Shown here: in pieces, positions 46,439-55,210 of the stretch
Layout of the letters: every line of letters begins with the position of its first letter
Numbering within the stretch: position 1 is the stretch's first letter
NCBI GenBank assembly: GCA_947495985.1
Contig: CANMBD010000001.1
Coordinates: 1,240,001-1,304,000 of the forward strand
Direction: 5' to 3'
DNA: 64,000 nt
DNA from: an uncultured Sphingomonadaceae bacterium
GTDB taxonomy: Bacteria; Pseudomonadota; Alphaproteobacteria; Sphingomonadales; Sphingomonadaceae
Program-made: the position numbers and the translations under genes
The notes under the pieces: model-generated
Told to the model about the DNA's origin: nothing
Seen by the model: the letters and a program-made list of their open reading frames with translations, nothing else
Databases searched by the model: none

Positions 46439-48145
46439 TCACAGGCGCGAACCGTTCAAGGTCACATCTGCTTTCGCCCAGATAATGTCCAAAGTTTCGC
46501 GCGCCTTTGCAGCTTCGTCGGCTTTGCCCTGACCTTCAAGAGCCGCGACCAATCCTGACATAGACCAGCCATTGCGCGGATAATCTTCCAAATCACGGCG
46601 GTAAACCGCCTCAGCTTTTGCAAATTGACCAGCTTCCATCAACGCCTGTCCCAGCGATTGGCGAGACGGGTAATACCAGAAAGGCGGCTCCATATAGGGC
46701 AGCGCATCCTGTTTATCGACGGCGCGCTGAAAATGCTCGGCAGCGACTAAGGGCTCATCAGATTTCAGCGCGATTTCTCCCTGTAGCAGATCGTCCGCTA
46801 TATTGAGTAGCACGCTGGCCGGGTAATCGGCATTGTCGAGAAAGCGTATCTGCACCGTATCTTTAACAGCTGCCAGCTTGGCCTGCTCCGCCTTCGCACC
46901 GACGCTATCTCCCATATTGGCTAGCGCAATACCCCTTGCGTAATGCCAGATAGCATTGGAATAATCGAGATTTTCAGGCGGTGCTGGTTGAGCCACAATC
47001 TCGGACCATTTGCCAAATTGGGTAAGTGTCAACAGCGGGATAGTCTTGAAAAACTCTACTGTCGGAAATTGTTCAATCTGTTCGAGCCGAACGTTGGCAG
47101 CGAGTTTTTTTGCCGAACTCATCGCCATTTTGCTCTGTCCGGACATGCTCGTGGCTGCCCAAAGAAAATGGATATTGTGCGGATAGTAAAGCGCAGGATA
47201 GAAGCCTTGCGCATTGCAGGCCGCGATATATTCCTCATCCACGGCCGCCGCTCGGATATTCGCTTTCGCGGCATCGTCATAGCGCCCGACCCGCCAGTAA
47301 ATATGCGCAGGCATATGAACCAGATGTCCGGATCCTGGGACTAGGCCGGCAAGTGCATCCGCTTCGTCTTCGGCGCGACCTGGATCCTTAGATGCTTCCA
47401 CAGCATGAATGTAGAGATGCAATGCCAGCGGATGCTTTGGACTGCGCGCGATAATCCGTTCCAGTGCAACGATTACTTCTTCGGTCTCTGGCTTGGGATT
47501 GCCATCGGCGGACCAATAATCCCAGGGCATGGTGTTCATTAGCGCCTCGGAATAGATCGCCGCCGCGTCGTCATCTTCCGGAAAGGTCTTAACCACTTTG
47601 CTCATGGCCTCAGCAAAGGCGAGATCCAAAACCTCCCGGTCAGTTGATGGATCGCCGTTGTAGCGCTTGGCCTGCGCCTTGATCAGTGCCTGCTCTATTG
47701 GTGAAGCATTGTCCATCAATGCCTTTGCTCGCTGGATGGCTTTATAGGCTGCACGGCGATCATCGTCACTCATTACCGCCTTGCCCTTGCTCGTCACATT
47801 GATGTTGGGGCCAGTCGCTAGAGCCTCTCCCCAAAAGCACATGGCGCATTCGGGGTCGAGTTTTTGCGCAGCGCGGAATGAACGGATGCTCTCGGCATGA
47901 TTAAAGCCAAAGGCTAGCACCATGGCCTGATTGAAATAGCGCTGAGCGCCTTCGGATGACGTGGTGATTGATCGGTTGTATTCCCCCATACCTTCGAACA
48001 GCGGTGCTCCAGCCTGCTTTACCAGATCGGCATCGGCACTAGCTTGGGTAGCAGTTCCCTCTCCTGAACCGCCATGTGCTGTTCCGCCTATTGCAACGCC
48101 CAAAGACAAGAACGTTGCGCCTAACATAATCGTCGACTTCTTCAT
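46439..48145 (-). CDS. Large periplasmic TPR protein with conserved His/Cys motifs
   Basis: A 568-residue exported protein with a signal peptide (1-23) and TPR-like helices throughout. The conserved blocks are RYFNQAMVLAFGFNHAESIRS, LDPECAMCFWGEALATGPNIN, LALHLYIHAVEASKDPG, LVHMPAHIYWRVGRYDDAA and YYPHNIHFLWAATSM. This CxxCxWGxA plus His-rich pattern is familiar from a family of uncharacterised TPR proteins in many bacteria and suggests a metal or haem site. ATG at 48145 has a strong GGGAGGG site. The function is unknown. Confidence 0.85.
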   Translation of the reverse strand: MKKSTIMLGATFLSLGVAIGGTAHGGSGEGTATQASADADLVKQAGAPLFEGMGEYNRSITTSSEGAQRYFNQAMVLAFGFNHAESIRSFRAAQKLDPECAMCFWGEALATGPNINVTSKGKAVMSDDDRRAAYKAIQRAKALMDNASPIEQALIKAQAKRYNGDPSTDREVLDLAFAEAMSKVVKTFPEDDDAAAIYSEALMNTMPWDYWSADGNPKPETEEVIVALERIIARSPKHPLALHLYIHAVEASKDPGRAEDEADALAGLVPGSGHLVHMPAHIYWRVGRYDDAAKANIRAAAVDEEYIAACNAQGFYPALYYPHNIHFLWAATSMSGQSKMAMSSAKKLAANVRLEQIEQFPTVEFFKTIPLLTLTQFGKWSEIVAQPAPPENLDYSNAIWHYARGIALANMGDSVGAKAEQAKLAAVKDTVQIRFLDNADYPASVLLNIADDLLQGEIALKSDEPLVAAEHFQRAVDKQDALPYMEPPFWYYPSRQSLGQALMEAGQFAKAEAVYRRDLEDYPRNGWSMSGLVAALEGQGKADEAAKARETLDIIWAKADVTLNGSRL

Positions 48146-48310
48146 GAATCCCTCCCAGGAGCCGTTATAATGTCAATATCGGTCAAGGGCCGATAATCAG
48201 CGCGAAGGATAGTATATTTTTCGCGGCAATCAGAATAAATCGCAATTTCCCAGCTATTCAGCTTATGCAAGCAACGGAATATCTCTTATTTGGACCAGGA
48301 AGAATCAGGC

Positions 48311-48805
48311 CTATCTCAATCGCGAACAACCCAATGACGCTGCATCAATCGCGGTCGCGGCGCCGCGCAACAAATAAGCATCCACAATTGGTTTGCCATC
48401 ACGCCCGGTGCTCTCGATGGTCATGCTGTTGGCGGAACGCAAGGCAGCAATAATTGCTGCATCCATGCGTTTGTCCTGCGACCAGCCCTCGGAACGGTTG
48501 GCCGTCAGTTGGAACCGGCGACCGCCAATACCGACCATGACACGGCTATTGGTGGAGCGATCGCGACTAAGACGCACATGAAATTGCGCGCGAATGTTGC
48601 GCTCGGGCCAAAAACCGACAGAAGCGTACGATTTACGCTCAGCCTTGCCCCTTATGTCCTCTGACTCTGCAATGGCATAACAGCGCGGAACAGCCGGATC
48701 ACGAAAAGCGCCCCAGCTATCAAAGACGCCCAGCGAATCCTTAGCCGCAATCGGCACGGACAAGGTTGCGAAACAAATGGCGGTCAGGGTAGCGGCAATC
48801 CTCAT
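48311..48805 (-). CDS. IalB-like secreted protein
   Basis: A 164-residue protein with a signal peptide (1-20, ending AA). DSLGVFDSWGAFRDPAVPRCYAIAES resembles the start of invasion-associated locus B (IalB) family proteins, which have a Trp, an acidic residue and a Cys in this place; a second Cys near the end (LGCSRLR) can pair with it. Its start overlaps the phosphatase stop by four bases (ATGA). The family name should not be taken to mean virulence. Confidence 0.65.
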   Translation of the reverse strand: MRIAATLTAICFATLSVPIAAKDSLGVFDSWGAFRDPAVPRCYAIAESEDIRGKAERKSYASVGFWPERNIRAQFHVRLSRDRSTNSRVMVGIGGRRFQLTANRSEGWSQDKRMDAAIIAALRSANSMTIESTGRDGKPIVDAYLLRGAATAIDAASLGCSRLR

Positions 48806-49455
48806 GCCTTTTCGCTCTCTCCCACACCCAAGTGGACAATCGTTTCCGAACCATCGACAATTTGGACCATCGAACCTTGGGGAAGGCTATCAGCCATCGG
48901 CGCATCGATCGCTTCCAGCGGGTGTTGCCCGGTCAACAAACCCCGCAACACCCGGCTTGTCATCCCGTGGCTGATCAGCAGCATGTCACGATCAAATGCT
49001 TGATCGGCGAGCCAAGCCTTCAACCGGTTCACAATGTCACGATAGGTCTCTCCGCCGGGCGCTTGGGTAATAAATAATCCCTGTTGGTGATCAACTTGAA
49101 GCTGACCATTGAGCCTGCTGTAATAAACGCCCTCCCATTCTCCCATATTGATTTCCCGAAGACGGGAATCAGGGATAGTATTATGCCAATCCAGTTCAAT
49201 ATGCTCACAAACGATCGACAAGGTTTGCAGCGCTCTACCGGTGTCAGAAGCAACGAGATCAAGGCTGCAGAAACCGCCTAAATAAAGCGCAAGCGCACGG
49301 CCCATTTCATCAGCTTGGGCAAAACCGCGTTGTGTCAAAGGGGTATGCGCATCATTGCCCTGAATACGGCCGGCCAGATTGAAAATCGTCTCACCATGCC
49401 GAGCAATGAACAGGCGTTTTCCATTTGTACTGATATTGCGGCTTAAATTGCTCAT
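48802..49455 (-). CDS. Histidine phosphatase family protein
   Basis: A 217-residue phosphoglycerate-mutase-like phosphatase. RHGET (residues 19-23, H20 the phosphate acceptor), a second catalytic His in LLISHGMTSRVL, and REINMGEWEGVYYSRL with the acid/base Glu. Bears no 2,3-bisphosphoglycerate-specific insert, so a general phosphatase of the CobC/GpmB type is more likely than a mutase. Coupled to the IalB-like gene. Confidence 0.88.
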   Translation of the reverse strand: MSNLSRNISTNGKRLFIARHGETIFNLAGRIQGNDAHTPLTQRGFAQADEMGRALALYLGGFCSLDLVASDTGRALQTLSIVCEHIELDWHNTIPDSRLREINMGEWEGVYYSRLNGQLQVDHQQGLFITQAPGGETYRDIVNRLKAWLADQAFDRDMLLISHGMTSRVLRGLLTGQHPLEAIDAPMADSLPQGSMVQIVDGSETIVHLGVGESEKA

Positions 49456-49528
49456 AACTATGGTCTAATTCGCTTTTGCATAACGTTGCTGGTCGATATC
49501 TTTAGCGGGTTTAACCGCATTGTGTGTT

Positions 49529-49537
49529 TTTTCCACA
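49529..49537 (+). promoter_or_regulatory. Possible DnaA box upstream of dnaN
   Basis: TTTTCCACA fits the TTWTNCACA consensus. It lies in the 250-base AT-rich gap before dnaN. I see only one clear box here, too few for an origin; it may be a DnaA-regulated promoter element or chance. Confidence 0.3.
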
Positions 49538-49706
49538 GATTTTCACCGCAATATCTTTATCACCCCATGTATCGGGCTTGCCCTATTGGTTGATATTGTT
49601 AATGAGACGATGACTATCTGTGAACTGGACGGAGTCTTTTGCCTTGTCCGGACACAGCCATTAGGGCGAAATACACTGCCCAGGGACAGGAAATGAAGGA
49701 CGGTTT

Positions 49707-50822
49707 ATGAAAGCGACAATTGAACGCGCAGCACTGCTGAAAAGTCTGGGCCATGTCCAGTCAGTGGTTGAGCGGCGCAATACGATCCCTATTCTGTCCA
49801 ATGTGTTGATCGAAGCCAGCGAAGGCGGCGGCATTAAATTAATGGCGACCGACCTGGACCTGCAGGTCGTTGAGACCGTCGAGGCACAAGTCGAAACAGC
49901 TGGTTCAATAACCGTTTCTGCCCATACGCTGTTCGACATCGCCCGCAAATTACCGGATGGATCGCAGGTGCAACTGGACGCTGCCGATGGCAAGATGAAA
50001 GTCAATGCAGGCCGTGCGCGGTTTAACCTGCAAACCCTTCCCCGCGATGATTTCCCAATTATCGCTGAGGGCGACCTGCCTACCAGTTTTGAGCTGCCAG
50101 CAGCATCCCTCGTGCAAATTATCGATAAAACCAAATTCGCGATTTCCACAGAAGAAACACGCTATTATCTGAATGGTATTTTCCTGCACGTTCAGGACGA
50201 AGAGACGCCGGTCCTGAAGGCTGCGGCCACCGATGGCCATCGTCTAGCCCGTGTCACCCTGCCCCGCCCGGCAGGTGCAGAAGGCATGCCGGATGTGATC
50301 GTGCCCCGCAAATGCGTCAACGAACTGCGCAAATTGCTCGACGAAAATGGTGAAGCATCAGTCCAGATTGATCTGTCCGCAAGCAAAATTCGCTTTACCC
50401 TTGGTACTGCTATCCTGACCAGCAAGCTGATCGACGGTACTTTCCCGGATTATACACGCGTCATTCCAACCGGAAATGACAAGATCCTGAAAATCGATCC
50501 AAAGAGTTTTGCGCAAGGCGTTGACCGCGTTTCGACCATCGCCACCGAAAAGACCCGTGCAGTAAAAATGGCTTTGGGTGATGACAAGATCACGCTGTCA
50601 GTCACGTCTCCGGAAAATGGTACAGCGGCAGAAGAAGTGCCCGGAGCCTACAAGGAAGACGGTTTCGAAATTGGCTTTAATTCGCGGTACCTGTTGGACA
50701 TTTTAAGTGAGATCGAAGGCGACAATGTTGAACTTCACCTCGCCGATGCCAGCGCGCCCACATTGATCCGTGAGGATGACAAGTCACCAGCTTTATATGT
50801 GCTGATGCCAATGCGGGTGTAG
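49707..50822 (+). CDS. dnaN: DNA polymerase III sliding clamp (beta subunit)
   Basis: A 371-residue ring-forming clamp, exactly normal length. N-terminal MKATIERAALLKSLGHVQSVVERRNTIPIL, then VSAHTLFDIARKLPDG, the peptide-binding groove region TDGHRLA and the C-terminal YVLMPMRV, all DnaN hallmarks. dnaA and recF do not adjoin it, so this is not the classical dnaA-dnaN-recF arrangement. ATG at 49707. Confidence 0.98.
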   Translation: MKATIERAALLKSLGHVQSVVERRNTIPILSNVLIEASEGGGIKLMATDLDLQVVETVEAQVETAGSITVSAHTLFDIARKLPDGSQVQLDAADGKMKVNAGRARFNLQTLPRDDFPIIAEGDLPTSFELPAASLVQIIDKTKFAISTEETRYYLNGIFLHVQDEETPVLKAAATDGHRLARVTLPRPAGAEGMPDVIVPRKCVNELRKLLDENGEASVQIDLSASKIRFTLGTAILTSKLIDGTFPDYTRVIPTGNDKILKIDPKSFAQGVDRVSTIATEKTRAVKMALGDDKITLSVTSPENGTAAEEVPGAYKEDGFEIGFNSRYLLDILSEIEGDNVELHLADASAPTLIREDDKSPALYVLMPMRV

Positions 50823-50853
50823 TAAAGTCGCTTCATCCGACACCGAACTCTTC

Positions 50854-51309
50854 GTGCTCTGGGGTTTCCCGATAGATGAGACCACGATCTTAGCTCTGTT
50901 CCCGGTCATGTTTCTGGGTATGTGGTTGCTTATTGTTACCTTGCTTGGACGGATGTCGGGATGGAACAAGCTTCAAAACCGATTCCCAGACAGACCTGAC
51001 GAAAGCCTGATCGTCATGCGAGCCCAATCTGGCGCTATGGGCGGGATATCGTCAGCAAAAGTCAATTTCTCGGGCTGTTTACGTCTCGACGTTTGCCGGA
51101 CGGGCCTGCGTGTATCCATGTGGAAAATTTTCGGACCATTCCAAAACCCCTTCTTTGTTCCTTGGGGCCAAATCGATGTTTCCGATGCATCGATTTTCAA
51201 ATTCAAACGCCATCGCCTTGGCTTCGGAACCCCAGAAAGCGGCTTCCTGATCGTTGCAGACAGAACCGCAAAGATGATTGCAACACAAAGCCCAATAAAA
51301 CTGTCTTGA
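50854..51309 (+). CDS. Hypothetical membrane-anchored protein
   Basis: A 151-residue protein with a GTG start, one membrane segment near the N-terminus (about 11-31, ILALFPVMFLGMWLLIVTLL) and a soluble domain (about 45-150) with alternating beta strands that recalls a PH-like fold (WKIFGPFQNPFFVPWGQIDV). No family recognised. Lies 31 bases after dnaN on the same strand and 19 bases before the next gene. Confidence 0.6.
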   Translation: MLWGFPIDETTILALFPVMFLGMWLLIVTLLGRMSGWNKLQNRFPDRPDESLIVMRAQSGAMGGISSAKVNFSGCLRLDVCRTGLRVSMWKIFGPFQNPFFVPWGQIDVSDASIFKFKRHRLGFGTPESGFLIVADRTAKMIATQSPIKLS

Positions 51310-51328
51310 CCATCATTCCTTGCTAGCC

Positions 51329-51799
51329 ATGGATAATAAGCAGGATTATAGACCCGCCACAGCGATGAATGCAGCTCCTTCTTCTCGACAGCCTTTACGA
51401 GGCCATCTGGTGACTATCACTCTGACTGTGGTCGTGCTGCTGCTTTCCGCTCTGGCTCCGCAGGGCTTCATGCCCAAATATACTACAGACGGTTTTTCCA
51501 TCGAGCTGTGTTCCGGCCATGCGAATAACAAGCTTGCTATCACACCCGATCATCCCGACTATGCGATGCTGGCAATGGTATATGGCGGCCGGGAAAAACC
51601 CGATATACCAAATTCCGAAACTGGAAACTCCGTCTGTACCTATGCGGCGTCTTCTGGCGCCGGCCTGATTTCGGCTGTTCCCGTTATTGCGCTTACCGAT
51701 CACATTATAGCCCCACACGTGCCACAGGCACAGCGCCATTTTGCCGTCCGCAACCGGATCAACATTCCGCCGGCAACCGGACCCCCTGTCGCCGTCTGA
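51329..51799 (+). CDS. DUF2946-like small membrane-anchored protein
   Basis: A 156-residue protein with an N-terminal membrane segment (about 25-45, LVTITLTVVVLLLSALAPQG) and two Cys-containing segments, SIELCSGHANN and NSVCTYAASSG, resembling the DUF2946 arrangement found beside copper-responsive TonB or outer-membrane genes. It directly precedes the Met/His-rich outer-membrane protein at 51866, supporting a metal-related role by inference. ATG at 51329; no strong ribosome-binding site. Confidence 0.6.
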   Translation: MDNKQDYRPATAMNAAPSSRQPLRGHLVTITLTVVVLLLSALAPQGFMPKYTTDGFSIELCSGHANNKLAITPDHPDYAMLAMVYGGREKPDIPNSETGNSVCTYAASSGAGLISAVPVIALTDHIIAPHVPQAQRHFAVRNRINIPPATGPPVAV

Positions 51800-51865
51800 T
51801 CTCAGCTACCGGCCGTTTCTGGAACTTTTCAGCGGCTAAATATCAGACAATCACAGGAAAAAACC

Positions 51866-52948
51866 ATGAAATACTCGCTTTGCGCAGGGGCGTTTTTCGC
51901 CGCCTGTCTTTCTACTCCCACGCTCGCCCATGATGTTATGGCCGATGATCACGCCCCGATAGGTGTGATGGCCGACCATGCCCACAAAAAGGGCGAGGTT
52001 ATGTTTTCCGTCCGCCATATGCATATGGAAATGAGCGGCAATCAGATCGGGACCGAAAGCATCTCTCCCGAAGATATTGCAACCACTATACCCAACCGTT
52101 TTTTTGGTGCTCCAGGCCAACCGCCAACTTTGCGAATTGTGCCAACCTCCATGCGCACCGACATGACCATGGTGGGAGCGATGTACGCACCGACCGATTG
52201 GGTCACTCTGATCGCCATGGGTAGTTATGTCGAAAAGGAAATGGAGCATATAACCTTTGCAGGAGGTGCCGGTACTAATGTGCGCGGCAATTTCACGACC
52301 AATCCAAAGGGATTTGGCGACATCACACTCGGCGGTATTTTTCCGATACTGGGAGTATCGGATCGCAAGGGCGATGTGCAGCGAGAGCTTAATGTCCGGG
52401 CTGCGGTCTCCATCCCGACTGGCTCGACAACAAAGACGGCACAAATCCTGACGCCGATGGGTGCAGAGCCAACCGTCCGTGTGCCCTACATGATGCAAAT
52501 CGGATCGGGCACATGGGACCTCAAACCGTCCGTGACTTACAAAAGCTGGCACGGCTCTATTGGTCTTGGCTCACAATATTCCGGGACGATCCGTACTGGC
52601 ACGAATGACCAAGGCTATCGCTTTGGTGATGTGCACGAACTGACCACCTGGATCAGCTATCGCCCGGCGCAATGGATCAGCCTGTCTGGCCGTATCAAGG
52701 GCCGAGCGACCAGTCCGGTGGAAGGCATTGATCCGATGATCATGGGTCCGGTCCAAACCGCCAACCCCCACTTTCAGGGCGGCGAGCGCGTTGACCTGAT
52801 CGGTGGGATCAATTTGGTTGGAACGCACGGGCCGCTAGCAGGTCATCGTCTGGGAATCGAGGTCGGTGCTCCGGTCTATCAGGATCTTAACGGCCCCCAA
52901 ATGACGGGCGATTGGATGTTCACCATCGGCTGGCAAAAGTCATTCTAG
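51866..52948 (+). CDS. Outer-membrane transporter-like protein with Met/His-rich N-terminus
   Basis: A 360-residue protein: signal peptide (1-21, ending LA), a Met/His-rich stretch MADDHAPIGVMADHAHKKGE and MFSVRHMHMEMSGNQ, then a beta-barrel-like body resembling the phenol MetA degradation/transporter family (GDITLGGIFPI, VPYMMQIGSGTWDLKP, ending in DWMFTIGWQKSF). The His/Met richness suggests copper binding. Good context with the DUF2946-like gene 67 bases upstream. No direct proof of function. Confidence 0.75.
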   Translation: MKYSLCAGAFFAACLSTPTLAHDVMADDHAPIGVMADHAHKKGEVMFSVRHMHMEMSGNQIGTESISPEDIATTIPNRFFGAPGQPPTLRIVPTSMRTDMTMVGAMYAPTDWVTLIAMGSYVEKEMEHITFAGGAGTNVRGNFTTNPKGFGDITLGGIFPILGVSDRKGDVQRELNVRAAVSIPTGSTTKTAQILTPMGAEPTVRVPYMMQIGSGTWDLKPSVTYKSWHGSIGLGSQYSGTIRTGTNDQGYRFGDVHELTTWISYRPAQWISLSGRIKGRATSPVEGIDPMIMGPVQTANPHFQGGERVDLIGGINLVGTHGPLAGHRLGIEVGAPVYQDLNGPQMTGDWMFTIGWQKSF

Positions 52949-52959
52949 CCATTTAAATA

Positions 52960-52988
52960 GGGTGCTCCGCGTTTGATGCGGAGCACCC
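52960..52988. terminator. Bidirectional terminator
   Basis: A perfect 11-base stem, GGGTGCTCCGC (52960-52970) with GCGGAGCACCC (52978-52988), loop of seven. Lies between convergent genes; on the minus strand it is followed by TATTTAAAT, giving a weak T tract for that direction. Confidence 0.8.
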
Positions 52989-52992
52989 CTCA

Positions 52993-53385
52993 TCAACTGT
53001 TTCTCAAGACGCCAGAAAACCAGAACAGGAATGGGTAGCTGACTACAATCGCAATGAATGTCGTCGAAATTCCCCATGGAACCTGATCGGATTTACCAGC
53101 TGCGATCAATGGCAGTACAAAGACTAGCAGCCAGAGGCTTTTGTAGAAAATCTGGATCAATATGATAGGCGCGAAGAAACGTGGTGCAAGCAAGCCTATT
53201 GTTGACCCAACCAGTATCGCCAGCCACAAACTTCCGACTAACAGTCGAAGACCTGCCGACTCTTCGACCTTAGCTTCAAACACGCTCGCTACACCGCTGC
53301 CGAAAAACATATTCCAGCAGATCGGTGCCAGAATGAGGATATTGGCAACGTAAGCGAGCCTAAGCAGGCCGGCATCGGCAAACAC
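52993..53385 (-). CDS. Hypothetical four-helix membrane protein
   Basis: A 130-residue membrane protein with about four predicted helices (residues about 9-28, 46-68, 70-95, 106-126). No motif recognised. GTG start at 53385, three bases after the amidohydrolase stop, so it is co-transcribed with that gene. Role unknown. Confidence 0.72.
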   Translation of the reverse strand: MFADAGLLRLAYVANILILAPICWNMFFGSGVASVFEAKVEESAGLRLLVGSLWLAILVGSTIGLLAPRFFAPIILIQIFYKSLWLLVFVLPLIAAGKSDQVPWGISTTFIAIVVSYPFLFWFSGVLRNS

Positions 53386-53388
53386 TGC

Positions 53389-55131
53389 TTACTCCGCGGC
53401 TTCCAGCATCTCGACATGTTGCGGACCACGGATCAAACCACCGGGGCGCTTGTCCGTTACAACGCCGCCTCTGAATGTCACCTGCCCTGACTTGATCGTA
53501 TAGTCATAGCCATCCGCCTTTTGCAGCAAACGTTTGCCGCCCGCGGGCAGGTCAAAGGCGAGCCATGGTTTACCAAGTTTGATCCGGTCCATATCAATTA
53601 CATTGACGTCGGCAAGATACCCGGGCTTCAACACTCCGCGGTCATGCAGACCATAGAGGCGGGCAGTATCCAGACATTGCCGCTTGATCGCATTTTCAAT
53701 CGTGATGGTACCCCGTTCGCGGTTTTTAACCCAGTGTTCCAGCATGAAAGTCGGGCTTGCAGCGTCACAGATCGTGCCACAATGCGCGCCACCGTCAGAC
53801 AAGCTATTCACTGTGTCATCGGCATGTTGCAACGGATGAAGAAAATCCAGATTGCCGTCAATATAGTTCAAAATAGGAAGATAGATCAGTCCCTTGCCAT
53901 CATCAGACATCAGCAGATCATAGGCATATTCCGCTGGCGTCACACCTGCGGCATTGGCGCGGGCGTTGATGCTTTCCTCGGCAGTCGGCTCATAGTTAAA
54001 CCCGTCATCCATCTGATAGTGCATCGCCCAGCCATCGGTGACGATGAACTGCACGGGTGCCATATCGACATTTTCTGCCGGAAGGCTGGTCTCGGAAATC
54101 ATTTGCGCCTTGAAATCAGGATCACTGAGCCGGGCGTATTTTTCTTCCCACGGCAAATCTGCAATCGTCTCCCAACTCGGTTTGCGGACAAATGGATGAA
54201 CCGTACCCTGCCAAGCCATGATGATACCATTTCCACGTAGCGCAATCTGCGCCACAATATTTGCGCCGTTGTCATTTTCAGCGCGCATATTGGCGATTTG
54301 TTCTTCCAGAGGTTGATCTTTGGCGATCGATTGCAACGCCGCGAATGTTACTGGCAGGCCGGTCTCCCGGCTAAGGTCTCCCATCCAACCAAATTCGTCC
54401 CATTCCCGGTTGAGATCAGAAGCCATCTCAAACACACCATAGCCAACCCGGCCCATGGCGCGACCAATGCCGATTAGTTCTTCTTTGGTCGCCGTCGTAC
54501 CCGGCACCAGCTCCCCATCTACCGAGCGGTGCAGCACGGTACGCGAGGTTGAGAAGCCCAATGCGCCTGCTCGCAGTCCGTCTTCCACAATTTTCGACAT
54601 CTGCTCCACATCATCGTCGGTGGGAACTGCACCAGGCTTTTCCCGGTCGCCCAGAACATAGGCGCGAATGGCACCATGCGGCACATGGGTGGCAACATCA
54701 ATGGTGCGCGGCAGTTCCTCCAGTGCATCCATATATTCCGGAAATGTTTCCCAGTTCCAGGTCATTCCTTCCGCCAGGGCAGTGCCGGGAATATCCTCAA
54801 CGCCTTCCATCAAACCGATGAGCCATTCATGCTTGTCAGGCTTGGCCGGGGCAAAACCGACGCCGCAATTTCCCATGATGACCGTAGTCACACCATGCCA
54901 GCTTGAAGGTGCCATTTCATCGTCCCAAGTAGCTTGTCCGTCATAGTGGGTGTGCACATCCACAAAGCCAGGACTAACAAACTTGCCGGTCGCATCAATT
55001 TCTTCACGCCCCTTGGCCGTGACAGTTCCAACCAAGGAGACACGGTCCCCATCAATGGCAACATCGGCTGTAAAAGGTGCACTGCCGGTGCCATCAACCA
55101 CCGTACCACCGCGAATTACCAGATCATGCAT
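53389..55131 (-). CDS. Amidohydrolase family protein (N-acyl-D-amino-acid deacylase-like)
   Basis: A 580-residue amidohydrolase superfamily member. N-terminal VIRGGTVVDGTGSAPFTADV, metal site VDVHTHYDGQATWD (HxH) and the C-terminal DLPAGGKRLLQKADGYDYT with GVVTDKRPGG. The length and motifs match the D-aminoacylase/N-acyl-D-amino-acid deacylase branch, whose substrate range is broad. Divergent from the hydrolase gene at 55211. Well-conserved start ATG at 55131. Confidence 0.9.
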   Translation of the reverse strand: MHDLVIRGGTVVDGTGSAPFTADVAIDGDRVSLVGTVTAKGREEIDATGKFVSPGFVDVHTHYDGQATWDDEMAPSSWHGVTTVIMGNCGVGFAPAKPDKHEWLIGLMEGVEDIPGTALAEGMTWNWETFPEYMDALEELPRTIDVATHVPHGAIRAYVLGDREKPGAVPTDDDVEQMSKIVEDGLRAGALGFSTSRTVLHRSVDGELVPGTTATKEELIGIGRAMGRVGYGVFEMASDLNREWDEFGWMGDLSRETGLPVTFAALQSIAKDQPLEEQIANMRAENDNGANIVAQIALRGNGIIMAWQGTVHPFVRKPSWETIADLPWEEKYARLSDPDFKAQMISETSLPAENVDMAPVQFIVTDGWAMHYQMDDGFNYEPTAEESINARANAAGVTPAEYAYDLLMSDDGKGLIYLPILNYIDGNLDFLHPLQHADDTVNSLSDGGAHCGTICDAASPTFMLEHWVKNRERGTITIENAIKRQCLDTARLYGLHDRGVLKPGYLADVNVIDMDRIKLGKPWLAFDLPAGGKRLLQKADGYDYTIKSGQVTFRGGVVTDKRPGGLIRGPQHVEMLEAAE

Positions 55132-55210
55132 CGAGTCTCTCCTGATTATTTTCTGGAGGAATAACAGATTTAACTGGATGATTAAAGCCTTCTGCTGTTA
55201 GACTTTTTCC

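Noticed and set aside
49456..49706. Replication origin upstream of dnaN
   Set aside because: Only one good DnaA box is visible and neither dnaA nor other origin-associated genes adjoin. Not enough to call an origin.
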